A DNA stretch of 64,000 bases. It comes from Lithospermum erythrorhizon. Taxonomy: Eukaryota > Streptophyta > Magnoliopsida > Boraginales > Boraginaceae. The stretch is taken from assembly GCA_019722365.1 (NCBI GenBank), contig JADFUC010001083.1, positions 124,001 through 188,000 of the forward strand. The letters are read 5' to 3'. A program made the translations under genes and the position numbers. Shown one piece after another: positions 12,565-24,900 of the stretch. The notes under the pieces were generated by a model. That model was not told where the DNA came from and searched no databases. It was given only the letters and a program-made list of their open reading frames with translations. Numbering within the stretch: the stretch's first letter is position 1; each line of letters starts with the position of its first letter.

Positions 12565-13160
12565 TTGTTTATTTGGTTAGATCAATTTTGAAACGTCGAG
12601 ATGGTCACAGTGGTTAGGAGATCTTTTTAGTGATTTAAGTCTTTGATTCAGATTTTCGTTATAAGAGAGTGGGGTGGGTTTTAAAAAAAAAAAAAAAAAA
12701 TTATAAGAAAACGAAGTGTCGGGGTTGTAGCACGTCTTATGGGTTTGGATTCTATGCAGTTCAAATTATTGTATTTTTGTTGTTGGAATTAATGAGTCCA
12801 TGGTGATCAGATGATTATCTTTTTGTTCGTCACCTTGAGATCAGATATCTTTTACGCTTAAAGGTTTTTTTATGTCCCAATTTTACTATAGACTATTATT
12901 CCATCAACGTTATCTATTTTTGACTAAGTATTGACTTTTTCAAACTAAAAGAATGTTTGGTCAATTAACTGTTTGTCAGTTTGATTGTTTCACAAATGTG
13001 GAGAGGGCATCACTATTCACTAATATTTTTTTGGAAAAAACAAACAGAGCCTGTAAAGTGTAAAGTGTAAACTAACTTGATGTCTGCAGTCCAAAATATG
13101 TAACAAATCAGCCCAAACGATTATATATTGGGCCATAGCCCAAGTCAAGCAACGTACACC
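12565..13160. repeat. Direct duplication, copy 2 (596 bp)
   Basis: Second copy of the block at 10177-10772, in the same orientation. Together they bracket 1.8 kb, an arrangement that could also be read as LTRs. However, the ends are not TG...CA at matching positions, and I see neither a primer-binding site nor a polypurine tract at the inner junctions. Confidence 0.85.
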
Positions 13161-13312
13161 TAGGAACCTGTAAACTAAGTTGGTCTACATTACGTCACTT
13201 GCGAGGTGTTTAATTGGTTGTCGTATATCGAGAGATTAATATTTGATCTTGATTCTGCTTTAATTATATTATTAAAAAATAAAAAATTATCACTAAACCA
13301 AGATTTCTGATG

Positions 13313-13524
13313 CTTGGAGGTTTGTTTCTAGCGATTTGATCGGCTATGTTTGACCCGACTTTTGAATTACTTAATTTTAACTTTGTATCATAATTTTCAT
13401 ATTATTATAATCTCAACATAATATACTTTCATAACAAAATTTTATATACCTAAAAAATATATTTGTATAAAATTTATAACGAGCCAAATATAGGTTGACC
13501 AAATGCTCAAAACAAACCTCCAAG
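13313..13524. mobile_element. Small MITE with CTTGGAGGTTTGTTT inverted ends
   Basis: A 212-bp AT-rich element whose ends are inverted repeats. The left end reads CTTGGAGGTTTGTTT and the right end AAACAAACCTCCAAG, and similarity continues inward (GCGATTTGATC against GCATTTGGTC in reverse complement). It has no coding capacity. A clear target duplication was not found, so the superfamily is open. Confidence 0.7.
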
Positions 13525-13526
13525 TT

Positions 13527-13677
13527 AATTTGAAATGCAGAGTATTATGAAAATATTTTAAAAGACGAATCCAATGATATAAATTTTATATTTTTTAGAA
13601 TAATAAATAATTAATAATTGATAGTCAAAGTTCAATTTAAAAAAAATCAAACGATAATTAAAGTGAATTGGAGGGAG
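13527..13677. mobile_element. Stowaway MITE end fragment
   Basis: Ends in TTGGAGGGAG followed by TA, the right terminus of a Stowaway-type MITE. The interior words ATTGATAGTCAA and ATCAAACGATAATTAA recur in degenerate form near 8140-8160 and 7737-7760. The left end is missing, probably lost where the neighbouring 212-bp MITE sits. Confidence 0.55.
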
Positions 13678-13915
13678 TATAATTTTATTTTTACTCCATT
13701 TTCTACGGAGTAGTATCAGCATATACTATTAAAAATTTATGATATATTTTGCATTATTATAGACATCAATTCTAATTACTCCTATTTCAACTTAATTGAG
13801 AGTTTTTTTATTCACAAATATTCAACATATGTTTAAAGTAATAATACATTTTTTTAACTTCGTACTAATTTCAAAAGATCAATACAATTAAAAGATATAC
13901 GCTACATACTCGTAT

Positions 13916-13920
13916 ATTAC
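13916..13920. repeat. Target site duplication ATTAC, left copy
   Basis: ATTAC immediately precedes the TG of the left LTR. The identical ATTAC at 26888-26892 immediately follows the CA of the right LTR. A perfect 5-bp duplication is what Ty3/gypsy integrases leave, and it fixes both outer boundaries of the element. Confidence 0.9.
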
Positions 13921-14099
13921 TGTAATACAAAGAAGAATTTTTATTATTTATGATAGGGGTACAAAATAAAATTCACTGTAGGGAAATTCCTCGATTATGC
14001 CAGGGTTTTATCCAAATCGAAGAATCACACATTTGTCAAACTATGGCTCTGGCGTTTCTTGACGATTTGTGAGATGTCGATTTGCTTGAGTTGATTTGG

Positions 14100-14220
14100 T
14101 TTGAGCTTGAGCTTGATTTGATTTGATTTGATTTGAGCAGAGGCGAGCACAGGAGCAAACTGGCTTGATTTGATTTGATCTTGATTTGGACTTGGCTTGA
14201 TTTAATTTGGATTTGGATAG
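14100..14220. repeat. TTGAT-rich low-complexity tract in LTR
   Basis: Repeated TTGAT/TTTGAT units (for example GATTTGATTTGATTTGAT). The same tract is present at the same LTR position at about 25515-25610 and 38990-39200. It lies near the downstream end of the LTR in transcription sense. Confidence 0.8.
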
Positions 14221-15246
14221 AAGGTCTACGAGCTGGATAGATGTCCTGGTCTTGATGGACTTAATTTGATCTGGACTTGGATATGGTCAGGAGCAGGGGA
14301 GCACTGGCATCGTATTCTCGTGATAGTGTATGGACGATCTTGGGTCTTAAGACTTGATCTCGATCTATTTTAGGACTTGATGGACTTCTTTGCGGCGTTG
14401 CGGTGATGGGACTTGGCTAAGTACTCCATTTGGTGGGACTCGTCATTGGATAAGCTATCGCCCGGTGGAGACTTTGGATTTAGTGTACCTTTTTGTGGTG
14501 GGACTTGGTGGCGAAGCGAGGGCCCGACTGCTTAGTGGGACAGTGCGCCGATATGACAACTTTGATTTGATAGAGTTCGGTCTTGATATAACACTTGATT
14601 TTGGATGGACTCAGAGCTTCAAGGCATACATGGAGTGATGTTACTTATGTAAGGACTTAGTGAGGTTTGGCTCGCTTGGGAGGCTGTGAGATTTGACCTC
14701 GCTTGATTTAGGCATGAAGTTTCGTCCTTGAAGGCTTAAAACGGCCTTAGCAATTTGTTCTTATAGAGTGATAATCGGTATGAAGGTGGAATACTCCCGG
14801 CCTTGTTATTAATCTTGGAATAACTAGATAGGGACCTTAGCGTGTTTCTGTCTAGAATCTAGATATAGGCTGAGCCTTCGGTTATTCCTATATCTAGGAT
14901 TTGATGAATGAGCTTGAAATTTATCGGGTGTTCGTCAGTTTGTGAATAATCGAGAGGCTATATAGGCAATCACGAATATTGAGCGTTCTGAGCGTTTAAA
15001 TTGATTCTCATCGATTTTTGCTTGAGCTTGAAGGTTATTACGTTTGTGCGATAATCCTTAATTTAAGCGCTGTGCTAGCCACCTAAGTATTTTCGACCCA
15101 ACATGTGGTGTTTTCTTTGCTTGAGTCTTGAAGATTTAACTTAGAAATTCGAGAGAATCGTTCTCTAGATTTGTCGGGGGTTTGTATTTTTAGTTTGTGA
15201 TTTTTTGTGCTGGAATTTTTTGCATGAAAATGTCTGAAATGGGGGG

Positions 15247-15254
15247 TATTTATA
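15247..15254 (-). promoter_or_regulatory. TATA box of the gypsy LTR promoter
   Basis: Minus-strand TATAAATA followed by a C run (plus strand GGGGGGTATTTATAGG). The same box lies at the equivalent place in the LTRs at 40181-40188 and 55246-55253, and as a mutated TACAAATA at 26203-26210. Conservation in position and orientation supports a minus-strand LTR promoter. Confidence 0.75.
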
Positions 15255-16384
15255 GGTTTTGGGCCTCGGCGGCTCGTTTCGATTGGCGGTTTGATTTCGA
15301 GGTAGTCGTGATCTTGGCCAGGTTGAAGTTTGGCTTGAGTCGGACCGTCGGATGATTTGGAAAGTTCTTGATGGCCAAGCAACACTTTTAGGCACCTCTT
15401 TTGCTTAAAAAGAAGGTTCTGGGTTCTTTTTCTAGGTCAAGGATATTTTCATTTTTGATATTTTGGACCTTCGAACACTTGATTTTGCACAGCGACTGCA
15501 GGTCTTGATTTTGATCCACAAAACTTGTGGAGTCAGTTACACCACGAAATTGTGGAGTCTTTATTTGCAAACCCCGTGTATAGATTCTTCATTTTGAGCC
15601 ACGTGGCCTTGAGCGTATCTTTTAAGCTTGATTTTTGATCGCTAAATTAGGTTTTTCGAGCCACAATTTTTATCACGACATTTAATGCGGGCTATCTTCC
15701 GAGACCACTATTCGAGTTCGAACTTAGGGTTAATTAATGTAAAACTCTAATTCTTTGACTTGATTAACTCAGGAGGCTTGATTTCTTGGAACCTCGTTAG
15801 ATCCGGGGTTTGATTTGGTGGGGTTTTGTCGAGAGCCACTGTCGGCCACGTGACGTTACGTAATTGGTTGATCTTTGTCGATTTGATTAATTCGTCTTGT
15901 CAATATAATTATTTTATGATAAAATTTTGATGATTCTTCCACCGAACTGGTACATGCGGGTAGGTGTCGGGTTCGATCAACAATACTCATTTTCGATACG
16001 TGTTGGTTCTTTATGTCTTCTTTTCGTAGCGTCTTGCTCGCTTTTATGGGCGGCGTCGGTCTCTTTGCTTGACTTGTTGGATGGCCAGTTGGATATGGGA
16101 CCCGTTTCTAATGTGAATTTAGTACATCTTAGTCTGGTTAACACTTCTCCCTGCAGCAGGAGGTCAGTTTGTGATTAGCCTTTTTTTTCGGACTATTGCG
16201 GTTGCATTTAAAGGCAGGTCCTAAGTTATCATCCGTGTCATTTGGGGACTTTGAAGGATGATGACTTGTTTAGAGACTGTTGTGACATGATTTTTATGTC
16301 CTGATCATGATAAGTCTTCGGTGCAGAGGATTGACTTGTTGAAGACTTAATTTATGTAGATTGTCTGACCGCGTGGGATCATTT

Positions 16385-16725
16385 TAATTCTCAATTCGTT
16401 AGAGAATTAAATTTGTTGAGGGTTTTGTGTTAACATGAATTTAGTACATGTTAAAACCCATTAATTCCTGATCCGTGGAGGATTTAGTAAGAATAATTTA
16501 TTTGGGATTTGATGTTAACATGAATTTAGTACATGTTAAGATCCCGTTTTAATTCTCGATCCGTAGAGGATTTAATGAGAATTAATTTGGTTGGGATTTG
16601 ATATTAACATGAATTTAGTACATGTTAAGATCTCATTTAATTGTCTATCCGTAGAGGATTTGATGAGAATTAATTTTCTAGAGCTTTTACTACTAACATA
16701 TTCGTCGTATGTTGGTGCTCACCCA
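16385..16725. repeat. 87-bp tandem repeat beside the 3' LTR
   Basis: About 3.7 units of 85-88 bp. Each unit carries GATCCGTAGAGGATTTAAT-like sequence and a small palindrome, TTAACATG and CATGTTAA separated by nine bases; the palindrome starts at about 16430, 16515 and 16603. A degenerate series occupies the same place in gypsy element 2 (about 46245-46620). Tandem repeats between pol and the 3' LTR are an established trait of Tat/Ogre elements. Confidence 0.8.
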
Positions 16726-16899
16726 TTATTATATTGATATTAATCGAATCCTCGTAACATGAATTTGAATCATGTTAAATATTTAAAATAATTTATCTTA
16801 GCCCTCGTGGGTTTCGAAATTAATTATTTTAATTTTAAGTTAATTTTAAAATTAAACTTCTACCATTTTTCAACCATTTCGGCTACCGATATCGGTTAT

Positions 16900-19800
16900 T
16901 TGGTTAACCGATAAATACTTGGGATAAATTTTCACATAAAAATTTTCGACCATCCCATGTATTTATTTGAAGATTTTCGGACCACTCGTGTAGTGTAGAT
17001 GTTTGATCCGCTTGATTTTTTGAATCACGAGGCTTCTTTGTCACGAGAACCAACCCAGCCGGGCTTTTAGGGTTCGGGTCCACTAGGCTTTGTCTATTTA
17101 AGCATAAGATGAGACACAAAATCAAAAATTCATGGCCTAACTTCCTAAATAAAAGCATTTTGACTTTGAGATAATCCGGGACCTATTTTTTTTCGTCTTC
17201 TTTTATTGCACAACTTGATACACTTTGATGTTTTATATGATTTCATCACCATATTAACATCTCTTCTCGTATTCTTGCAAGATTAAAGCTGAGAATTTGC
17301 TTCAAAGTCCACAACTTTTCTTGAAGAATTTCGAAATTTCATCAACAAAGTTAGTAACTTTCTCATGCTTTAATTACTTGATTGTGTGCTTTATGTTGTG
17401 CTTGTGATCACCAATTGCTTCCATGTACTTGTCTTGATGATAAAAATCTGATCTTTAATCTTCTTTGAATTACGAAAATATAAAATAATTTTCCTTGAGA
17501 AAGCAGTTACCGGTTCGGAAAAAAGCTGTCTTGTTTCTCTGTAATCCCCGTAACTTCCTCATCGCTTATCTGTTTTGAGACTTCTTTATATATCTGGAAA
17601 ACTTGTTGCGAGACGGTCATTTGGATAGATAGTAGCTCTTCCAATTCACTCTGAAAGTTGAGATATAAGTCCTTGAAGTTTCGACTTTGAGGGTTCAGAC
17701 TCGATTGACTGCTGCAGCTTTGGGGAATTGTTTCTCTTAGCTCAGATCTCCGATTAGGGTGATTCGAATTTTTACGTACTCGTCTCTGAGTCTAGTTTGT
17801 GCTTATGTTTTTGAATTTTCGAGACTGTTTAAGCTTTCGGTTTTTCTAACGAACGACTACATGCTGAATTTTTGCTTTTCTTGGCTTTCTTTCAATATGG
17901 CTTCTGTACTCGAGTGCCTCTTGCATTCATGTAGCATAGGGTTGGAAATTGCATATAGTATGGAATTTCTGAGGAAACGTTCCACTTCCCCTCTTCCTCC
18001 ACCCTTACTTTCTTTATTTATTTTCTAACTTATTTTGTAGGTTGAGAGCATGACTTAGGATGTTGGCGTGCTCTTATCATTCTGTTGATGTGCTCTACGC
18101 TTGCTGCTGGTCATAGCTTGTGTAGGTAGATAGTATGAATGTCCACATGCCCAGCTCCTTTTTGGTATCGCATGACCACAGTTTTAGTAGTATTGAGCGA
18201 GTAAAGGGAGCGTTATAACAACTTTCTCTTGACCACTTTGCTTTTTGGAATTGCTCTATTCGTTTCGGTCCTTATCTCGTGACTCTTTGTTTGAGGGCGT
18301 TATTAGCGAGCGTTCCTACCCCTTTCGACCTTAACTGCTGGTGTTTGCTTTGACTACCGGCGTTTTCTTGATTTGATTTGATAGTTCAAGTAACCTATGA
18401 GTTAGGGATGAATGGCTGCGTCTCGTTGCTCTCTTATGATCTTGGTGCTTCCCTTATGGAGGAGGAGATAAGCGCCCGTGGTACATAGTCTCTGTGATTT
18501 GTCTTATCTTTCTTTGAAGTGTGGGATAAATCACATTCTTTGCTCTTCTGACTTGATTTATCTTGATTTGCTCATGTTATATGCTTACTTATAGTCACTT
18601 TATCGCCCTTTTGGTTTCTTTACATTGTTTCTTTGTCATGCGGCCATTGGTTGTGAGGCCCATCCGGGTACTACTTACTCGCTCTGGCATGGTGTGTCGG
18701 AGAAGATAAGAATCCTTCCTTACGGCTTATACTTATTTGTCTGAGAATTAAATGCTATTGTGGCCTCAGCTTTCTTCGTCGAGAATGCGAGAAGGGTCGC
18801 GGTGGTCTTTTGTTGGGAGAAGGTCATCTATCTTGAGGGACGAGATCTGCGATTCTTGATCTCTCACGGCCGGTTGCTTTAGGTAGCGTGATATACGTAG
18901 AAGATGCGTCAAGTGGGCTGACCTACAGATTTATGGCAATTTCGAGTACATTCACAGCTCTTGGGAATAGGCGGAAGATTCTTCGGCCGTTGTAGTAGCA
19001 TCCTTATTAAGGCCTGGATTATCTAATCACGGTGAAGGCTTCTCTTTTGTGTTTATGATTGCTTTCGAGATGCTCTTGAAGACCTTTTGTGAGAATTGGT
19101 GCAGTTCACGACACTCTCATGTGAATTCCTAGGGTGAATTATCTATATCTTTGTGAAGGATTTATTGGAGCTTGGAGGTCTTTACGTGACGACTTTGTTT
19201 GATGAAGTTGTCCCCTCTGCCAGTGTTTGTCCCGTCTTTGGATAGTGATATGGAAATTCCTCGCTCCGTGGTTTACGCCTCTTGGGTTACCACTTAGTTT
19301 GACCTCGTTCACAGATGGAACAATGTCTATCTCTCATGGATTGGTTTTTGGAATTACTCCCTCATATGTGGGTCATGGAAGTAACCGACCAAAGTTCTGC
19401 AAGAGATAGCTCACAGATGCATTTGTCCACGTGGACCATTCTACATTCTTTGTGCTTGGGATTCCCGTGTGAGATATCCACTTTGATATTACGGAGGTTG
19501 TATTTGATTTGGAAAAGAATTTTATTGTGCGTACACGTAACTGCTGGTTATGCGTGTTTGTGACTCTGCTTGAGCCTTGGGTTTTATTCAGCCTTGAAAA
19601 TTAATGATGAGATATTTCCATGGCCAAAGGATCAGTGTTAGCTTGGTTCCTCAGGTCTTAACTGCGTCATAGAGGTTTGTCCTAGATATTGGTTTCTAAT
19701 GATCCTTGACTTCTAGGCATGCTTCCACTTCTCGTTATCTTTTTGGTTGGATGGGGCTTATTTATATGCTGCGAGCATGTGATAACCGGGCTAGATGGCA

Positions 19801-21300
19801 CTTGATAGTGCGGTATCATGGTAGAGGAGAGCGCGGTGCTCAGATTTCTACTTGAGGCATCTTGGAAGGCTAAGCCTGGTCGTCAGAACCTTGCCAGTGA
19901 CAAGAGTATCTGATCTAATCGTGCCTTCTTTGCTAGCGTTCGAGCAGGTTGAAGTATGTCATAAAGTGGGTTGAATTCATAGTGAACCTACTGACCATAT
20001 CGACACTCCCGAACGATTAGAGGCATACGCGGTTGGTGCAGTGCTTGCTTAGCGATTCTAGAAATGGGAGATTTATCCACGGGATTCGGATGCGGCAACA
20101 TTGTATCTCTTGAGCAAGCAATCCCGGCCGTATTTCCTAAGTGATTCCACTCGAATAACTTGACTGCCGGGTATAGATCGTGGCTCGGCGAGCTCTTTCA
20201 TCGATGTCCTTCTTTGTTTGCCTAAGAAGCATAGCGAAGGAAGGGTCCTAGGCATACATCCTTCTTCGATTTTGAAATACGTCAAAATTCTAGCAGAGAA
20301 ACACTCCTTAGAGAAGATTCTATAGAGGATAGAGATCAAGCATGCGAGGGGGTGCTCGGAAGGAGAACTAACTTCGTCTCGTGGTTCCAGAGGTATTACT
20401 TTGTTTACCTGCGTAGAAGATTTTGATTCACTGCGCCGGGTGATTCCCGACAAAGTTGTCGAATAGGTATTTTTCTAATTTTCCTCCCGACTTTAAATTA
20501 GTCTCTTTTCATTTTTTGTTGATGATTAACTCCCCACTTTTTTTCTTGATGCGGGTAGTGAAGTCTCTTGTGCTAGTGGGTTGGGGCGCGCGAGGCTTGT
20601 TGTCTCGAGGGAATCTCCGGTGTTTTGTCACGGAAGTTCTTTGAGTACCGTCTCCTCACAGATTCCTGTTCTTCTTTGGCTCGGAAGTATTTGAGTATTC
20701 GCCGTCTTTGGAAATTTGTTTCTCTTTGGTCTCTGATATGAACCCGCGCAGGCGGAAATATCTGGTATGGTCTTTGAAGGAATAGAGTAGAAGTCCATAA
20801 GCACTTCCAGGGTTGCTTACAGTTGGGGTTGGAGGTTGTTCAGTTACTTGGCAAAACGAGATTTCTTTCGGATGACGAGGGAAAACGTCTAAATCATCGA
20901 CAATAAGCTTGCGAATGAGGTTTCTAAGGCTTTCTGTGAGTTAACTCTCACGATGATGTCCTGCAGAGATCAGCTGTAGAGCGCCATTGTGAAGTTCAAA
21001 GAGGTAGAAAATTTGGATTAGGAAGTAGGCACATTGGAGGAGTACGTGCCGGCGAGATTTCTGCGAGTTCGGGCTCGGGAGGCGGAGGTCTAAATATCAA
21101 CAGCTTGATCTTGGCCATGACAGACACCTCCCAGTTGATTCATACCTTGGAAGAGAAGGTTCGAGTAGAGTAGGCCAAGCACTTGGGATCTTTGTCCGCA
21201 GAGTTAGAAACTGTTAGACTAGGCCTTGTAGGATTATTATAGTAGCTTAACTTTTAGGTCGCCTTTTAGCCTGCTTGTTTGATGTCTTTGGATCTTTTGC
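16900..21300 (+). other. Long 3' region of gypsy element 1 with a possible degenerate antisense ORF
   Basis: The region between the tandem repeat and gag/pol shows no sensible minus-strand protein, but pieces of plausible plus-strand protein. A start-like ATGGCTTCT at about 17898 is preserved in element 2 (about 47750). Around 19165-19400 short plus-strand pieces (FDEVVPSA, LSLMDWFLEL) faintly recall the plant-mobile-domain proteins encoded antisense in some Tat elements. Around 20890-21230 a coiled-coil-like stretch reads LIHTLEEKVRVE. Frames are broken throughout. Presence of an extra antisense ORF in Tat elements is established; assigning one here is my inference. Confidence 0.35.
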
Positions 21301-21929
21301 TCCGTTATAGTTTATTCAACAGCAGCGTTTCTTTTGATTATCTTATTCTTTGCTACTCGTTCTCACAGTTTGTATGTCTTTGATTTAATCCGACCCTCGT
21401 GAGACAACATGAATTTAATGCTTAGGTTATGGTCTGCAACGATACATATTAAGTTACTCGTAACTCATGAGATCGCTCCTTGAGGATCGAAGCGAAGCGT
21501 AGTTCGAGGAGTTGATAGTTTTGCTTTCGTGATATCAAAGGAGTGGAGTAGGCGGTTTATCCTCGTACTCGAGGAGATTAGGTATAGAGTTTATCCTCGT
21601 GCTCGAGGTATATGAGCGTGCACTTTAGGGTATTTAACCCTCGGGCCGATTGCTCGTCTGTCTTACCGCATTACGATAGTTTCTTGTTTTGTTTGGAGCA
21701 CCGGTCCGTAATGACTTTCATGAATATGGGGTATTGTTGACTTATGTACTTAGCGTTGCATGAGGGAGCATTCCTTCCACAATGTTTGTTAGGTGGGCCG
21801 ATGACATGTATAGAGATTAGTTCCCGTACCCTTGAAGAACTTCGTCAGCGGTATTAGGCTGCTCCCACAGGATAGTGTAATCTCGTAAGGTTTGTGCAGC
21901 TATAGATATATAGCGTTAGATCCTAGTTC

Positions 21930-24900
21930 TTCTAATTCTTACAGAAACGTCGCGTCACGAGACTGCGTGTCTCCGGGTTATTACATGTCGGACCACTTGT
22001 TTCTTTATCCTTTCTGCCGTTGATACGGAGGAAGGTAGGCGTGAATTTGGCGCCGTTGGCTTCGAGGATGAGGAACTCTGTTGCTTGTTGGGTTAGGAAG
22101 GTAGTTAAATGGGCGTGCCTTTCTGCGCCAATGAGCTTGACCCGCCGAGGTGTTGTTGATCTTCCCATGCAAGTGCTTCTCCATTTAGAGGCGACGGTCG
22201 TTCCCACTTGGCGTTTGCTCCTAGACCATATTTGTATATAGGGTCTCCACAGTTCATACGAGGGAATTCATCGAGGATGCCTCTTGGAATTTGGAGTAGT
22301 GCGTGGAGTATTACGATATGGTCAACTTCGTACACGTATTGTTGGAGTGCCGAGTTCTACACTTCTCACAAGAATATCCGTGCTTGGTTGACATCTTTGA
22401 ATTCGAGCTCAGCGTGTCCCGTTTACATGTCTTTCTTGCGATATCGTGGGAGGTTGACCTGAACCCTCTTGCCGTTGTTTCCCAAGGATCGTCTGGGAGG
22501 GTATACTCGTTTGAGCGTGTCCTTCTTGTTCTTCTATGTTGAAGCATGAAGCGGGCTTTCTTCTTCTTCTTGTGCTTTCTCCTTGAGCTCACAGGGTTGG
22601 TTTTCCTAATGCGTCGAAGGCAGACTTCCTTTGAATCACGTTGCTGACCTTTAGGAAGACCGAATGTCTGCTTGATTACTATTTCTTGGGGTTGAGATTG
22701 CCCCCAGGCTGAGAATCTTGGCCTTAGTTTCTCGTGTTTTGATTTGTAGGAGCCTTTTCTTCGACCTACACTATGTAGTGGTTTGTCGCCCTCTTGTCCC
22801 GGGACAGTAAGCGGTTTTTGGTGTATATCGACCACAGCTGGTTGGAGTTCTTGGCAGACCGTCAACTTTACATTTTATCATCTTTTTGGGTGTCATTCGA
22901 CCTATGTGCTTGAGCACCGATAACTTAGGGGCGGTGGTTGTCCCGTGGCTTTGTCTTTGATAGGATCGTACCACGCCCGGTAGGAAGTAGATGGGCGCCT
23001 CGGGCCTTTTAGCCCCGTGTTGGGGTTTGCTCTGTCTTCTTGTAGTATTTGGCATCGGCCAGAGAAGTGGGATTCTTCGATTGCGAATGGATTATAAGCA
23101 TCCGCCTTATTTTTCTCCATCCCATTCTTGCAATACTTGACAGTGGAGTGTAGAGGGGACAACATTCTGGCGTGGATCAGGGATGTTCCCAGTAGGATAT
23201 TGTATGTGACCTTGGCATCATCACGTGGAACAAGATGTGGTCTCAGGCTCACATCACCCAGTGCGGACTTACTTTCAGGGTTCGCTCCCTTGGTTAAAGC
23301 CTTGAATTATGATGCGGGGAATTTGTTGTAAGTCTTACATTGAGATGCTAGCAGTCTCGAAATGCAGGTGGAAGGATGTTCGAGGTAGATCTCGAATCTA
23401 CGGCATTCTGCTTATAGGCTTTCATTTGCGTAGCACGACCACGTAGAGAGGTTTGTGTGGTACCCTCTTTTCTTGTGGAAGATCTTCATCGATGAATGTG
23501 ACGGAGAAAGTCGAAAACTTGTTGAAGCGGGTAAGCGTCCTTCACATAATGCTTCCTTGATAGGCGGAGTCTTCGTCGAAACTGACACATACATCCTTGG
23601 CCGAGTAGTCATTCGTACTCCCACAGGATAAGCTTGCTTTCTCCCAAAAAACCTTAGGGTACCTTGACCTCAGTGGGTTGGGCTTGATGGGGTTATGTGG
23701 TTTGAAGAGACTTTGTCTTCCTCGAGTAATTGCCCTTTCTTTGCGAGATCAATGCCCCGGCTAACTTTGAAGATGAAACACTTTTGATAGGATACCACAG
23801 TATCCTATGATACTTGCGAAGTTGGGCTCCATTTACTTCAGTCGCCTCTTGGTCTCTTGACTCTGGGGAGTTCTCGGGTTGCTTTCGTCGGCTCGTCTAA
23901 CATCGCGGGATATCGGAATCGAGGAAAGGATATTCACTGCTCACTGCGTTCTTTAGTGTAAGGCGCTGCTTCCAGTCGAGCCGCCTCGACATAGTTGAAG
24001 GTGAACTTCGTTGTTTCCAGAAGTCACGGTGTCTTCTTTTATTTTTCGAGCTTAGAGTTCTCTCTTGGCCTCAGGATCGTCTTGGTCTTTGAATGAAATT
24101 TGCGGGGTGGAGCATGTGTCGCTGTTGCGGTAATCTTGGCTCCATATCGTGCCACTTGTTGCCAAGCTGCTCGATGTTGTTCACGGGAAGTATGCCTTGA
24201 ATGATGCAGAGTCCCGATGCATTCCTTGGATGCGCATGTTGATGTTGATGACTACGAGTCTATCTTTTGCATTTGAGGTTCGAGATTCCTCACATTTGGT
24301 TGATGAAATGCATGCTTGGATCTTACTAATGGTGTGATTAGCTCCGTAGTACTAGCTGTCCTCTTAAATGTGAAGAAGCGGTTGAGAATTTTCTTTCAGT
24401 TGAGCCCAACTATACGTGGAGGCATGCTCGAGTTAGTATATAGTCGAGCATTCCTTTTGAGGCGGACGAACTATTTGACCATTCGTCCAGCGGTCAGGCG
24501 TTGTTGCGTCTCAACAATGTAGGTGGGATCACATCTTTGTTTGGGGTTCCCAGTTCCATCCAGTGTTTGAACTTGGGTGGTGATAGCCGCAGGCATTTTC
24601 ACTGATACGCCTCGCATGTATACTCGCTTCGGTTGTCTTCTTTGGAGATAAATCCCATTCTTTGAAATGATATGAGCTTCTCTTGTGTTCTCACAGTCGC
24701 TGTGATGACCACGAGGCATAGCGAGGATAGATGGATCGTCGATCTCTCATTTAGAGGTTCTGAGGCACCTCTTTACGCTTTAAAGGCTGCTTGGCTGCTC
24801 TTCTTCATGTTCTTGATCGACCGTCTTGTCGGCTTGTCGGCGATAGAGTCATCTTGTATTGTGAATCTTTTGCGGCGTACTTTCTACCGTCCACATTGAG

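Larger units (their letters stand above)
13921..15935 (-). repeat. 3' LTR of gypsy element 1
   Basis: About 2.0 kb, starting TGTAATACAAAGAAG on the plus strand. It is collinear with three other copies in the window (25348-26887, 38830-40912 and 54665-55956). All end near TTATGATAAAATTT/TTGATAATT and GATGTT(T)CA-like sequence. The inner edge is accurate to within about 5 bp. Confidence 0.88.

Noticed and set aside
10177..13160. Reading the 596-bp duplicated blocks as LTRs of a small retrotransposon
   Set aside because: No TG...CA termini at equivalent positions, no primer-binding site after copy 1, no polypurine tract before copy 2, and no flanking target duplication. Kept only as an alternative.
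20073..20453. 126-codon minus-strand open frame in gypsy element 1
   Set aside because: No RT, RNase H or integrase motif is recognisable and there is no counterpart in element 2. Its length is within chance for this GC-richer region.
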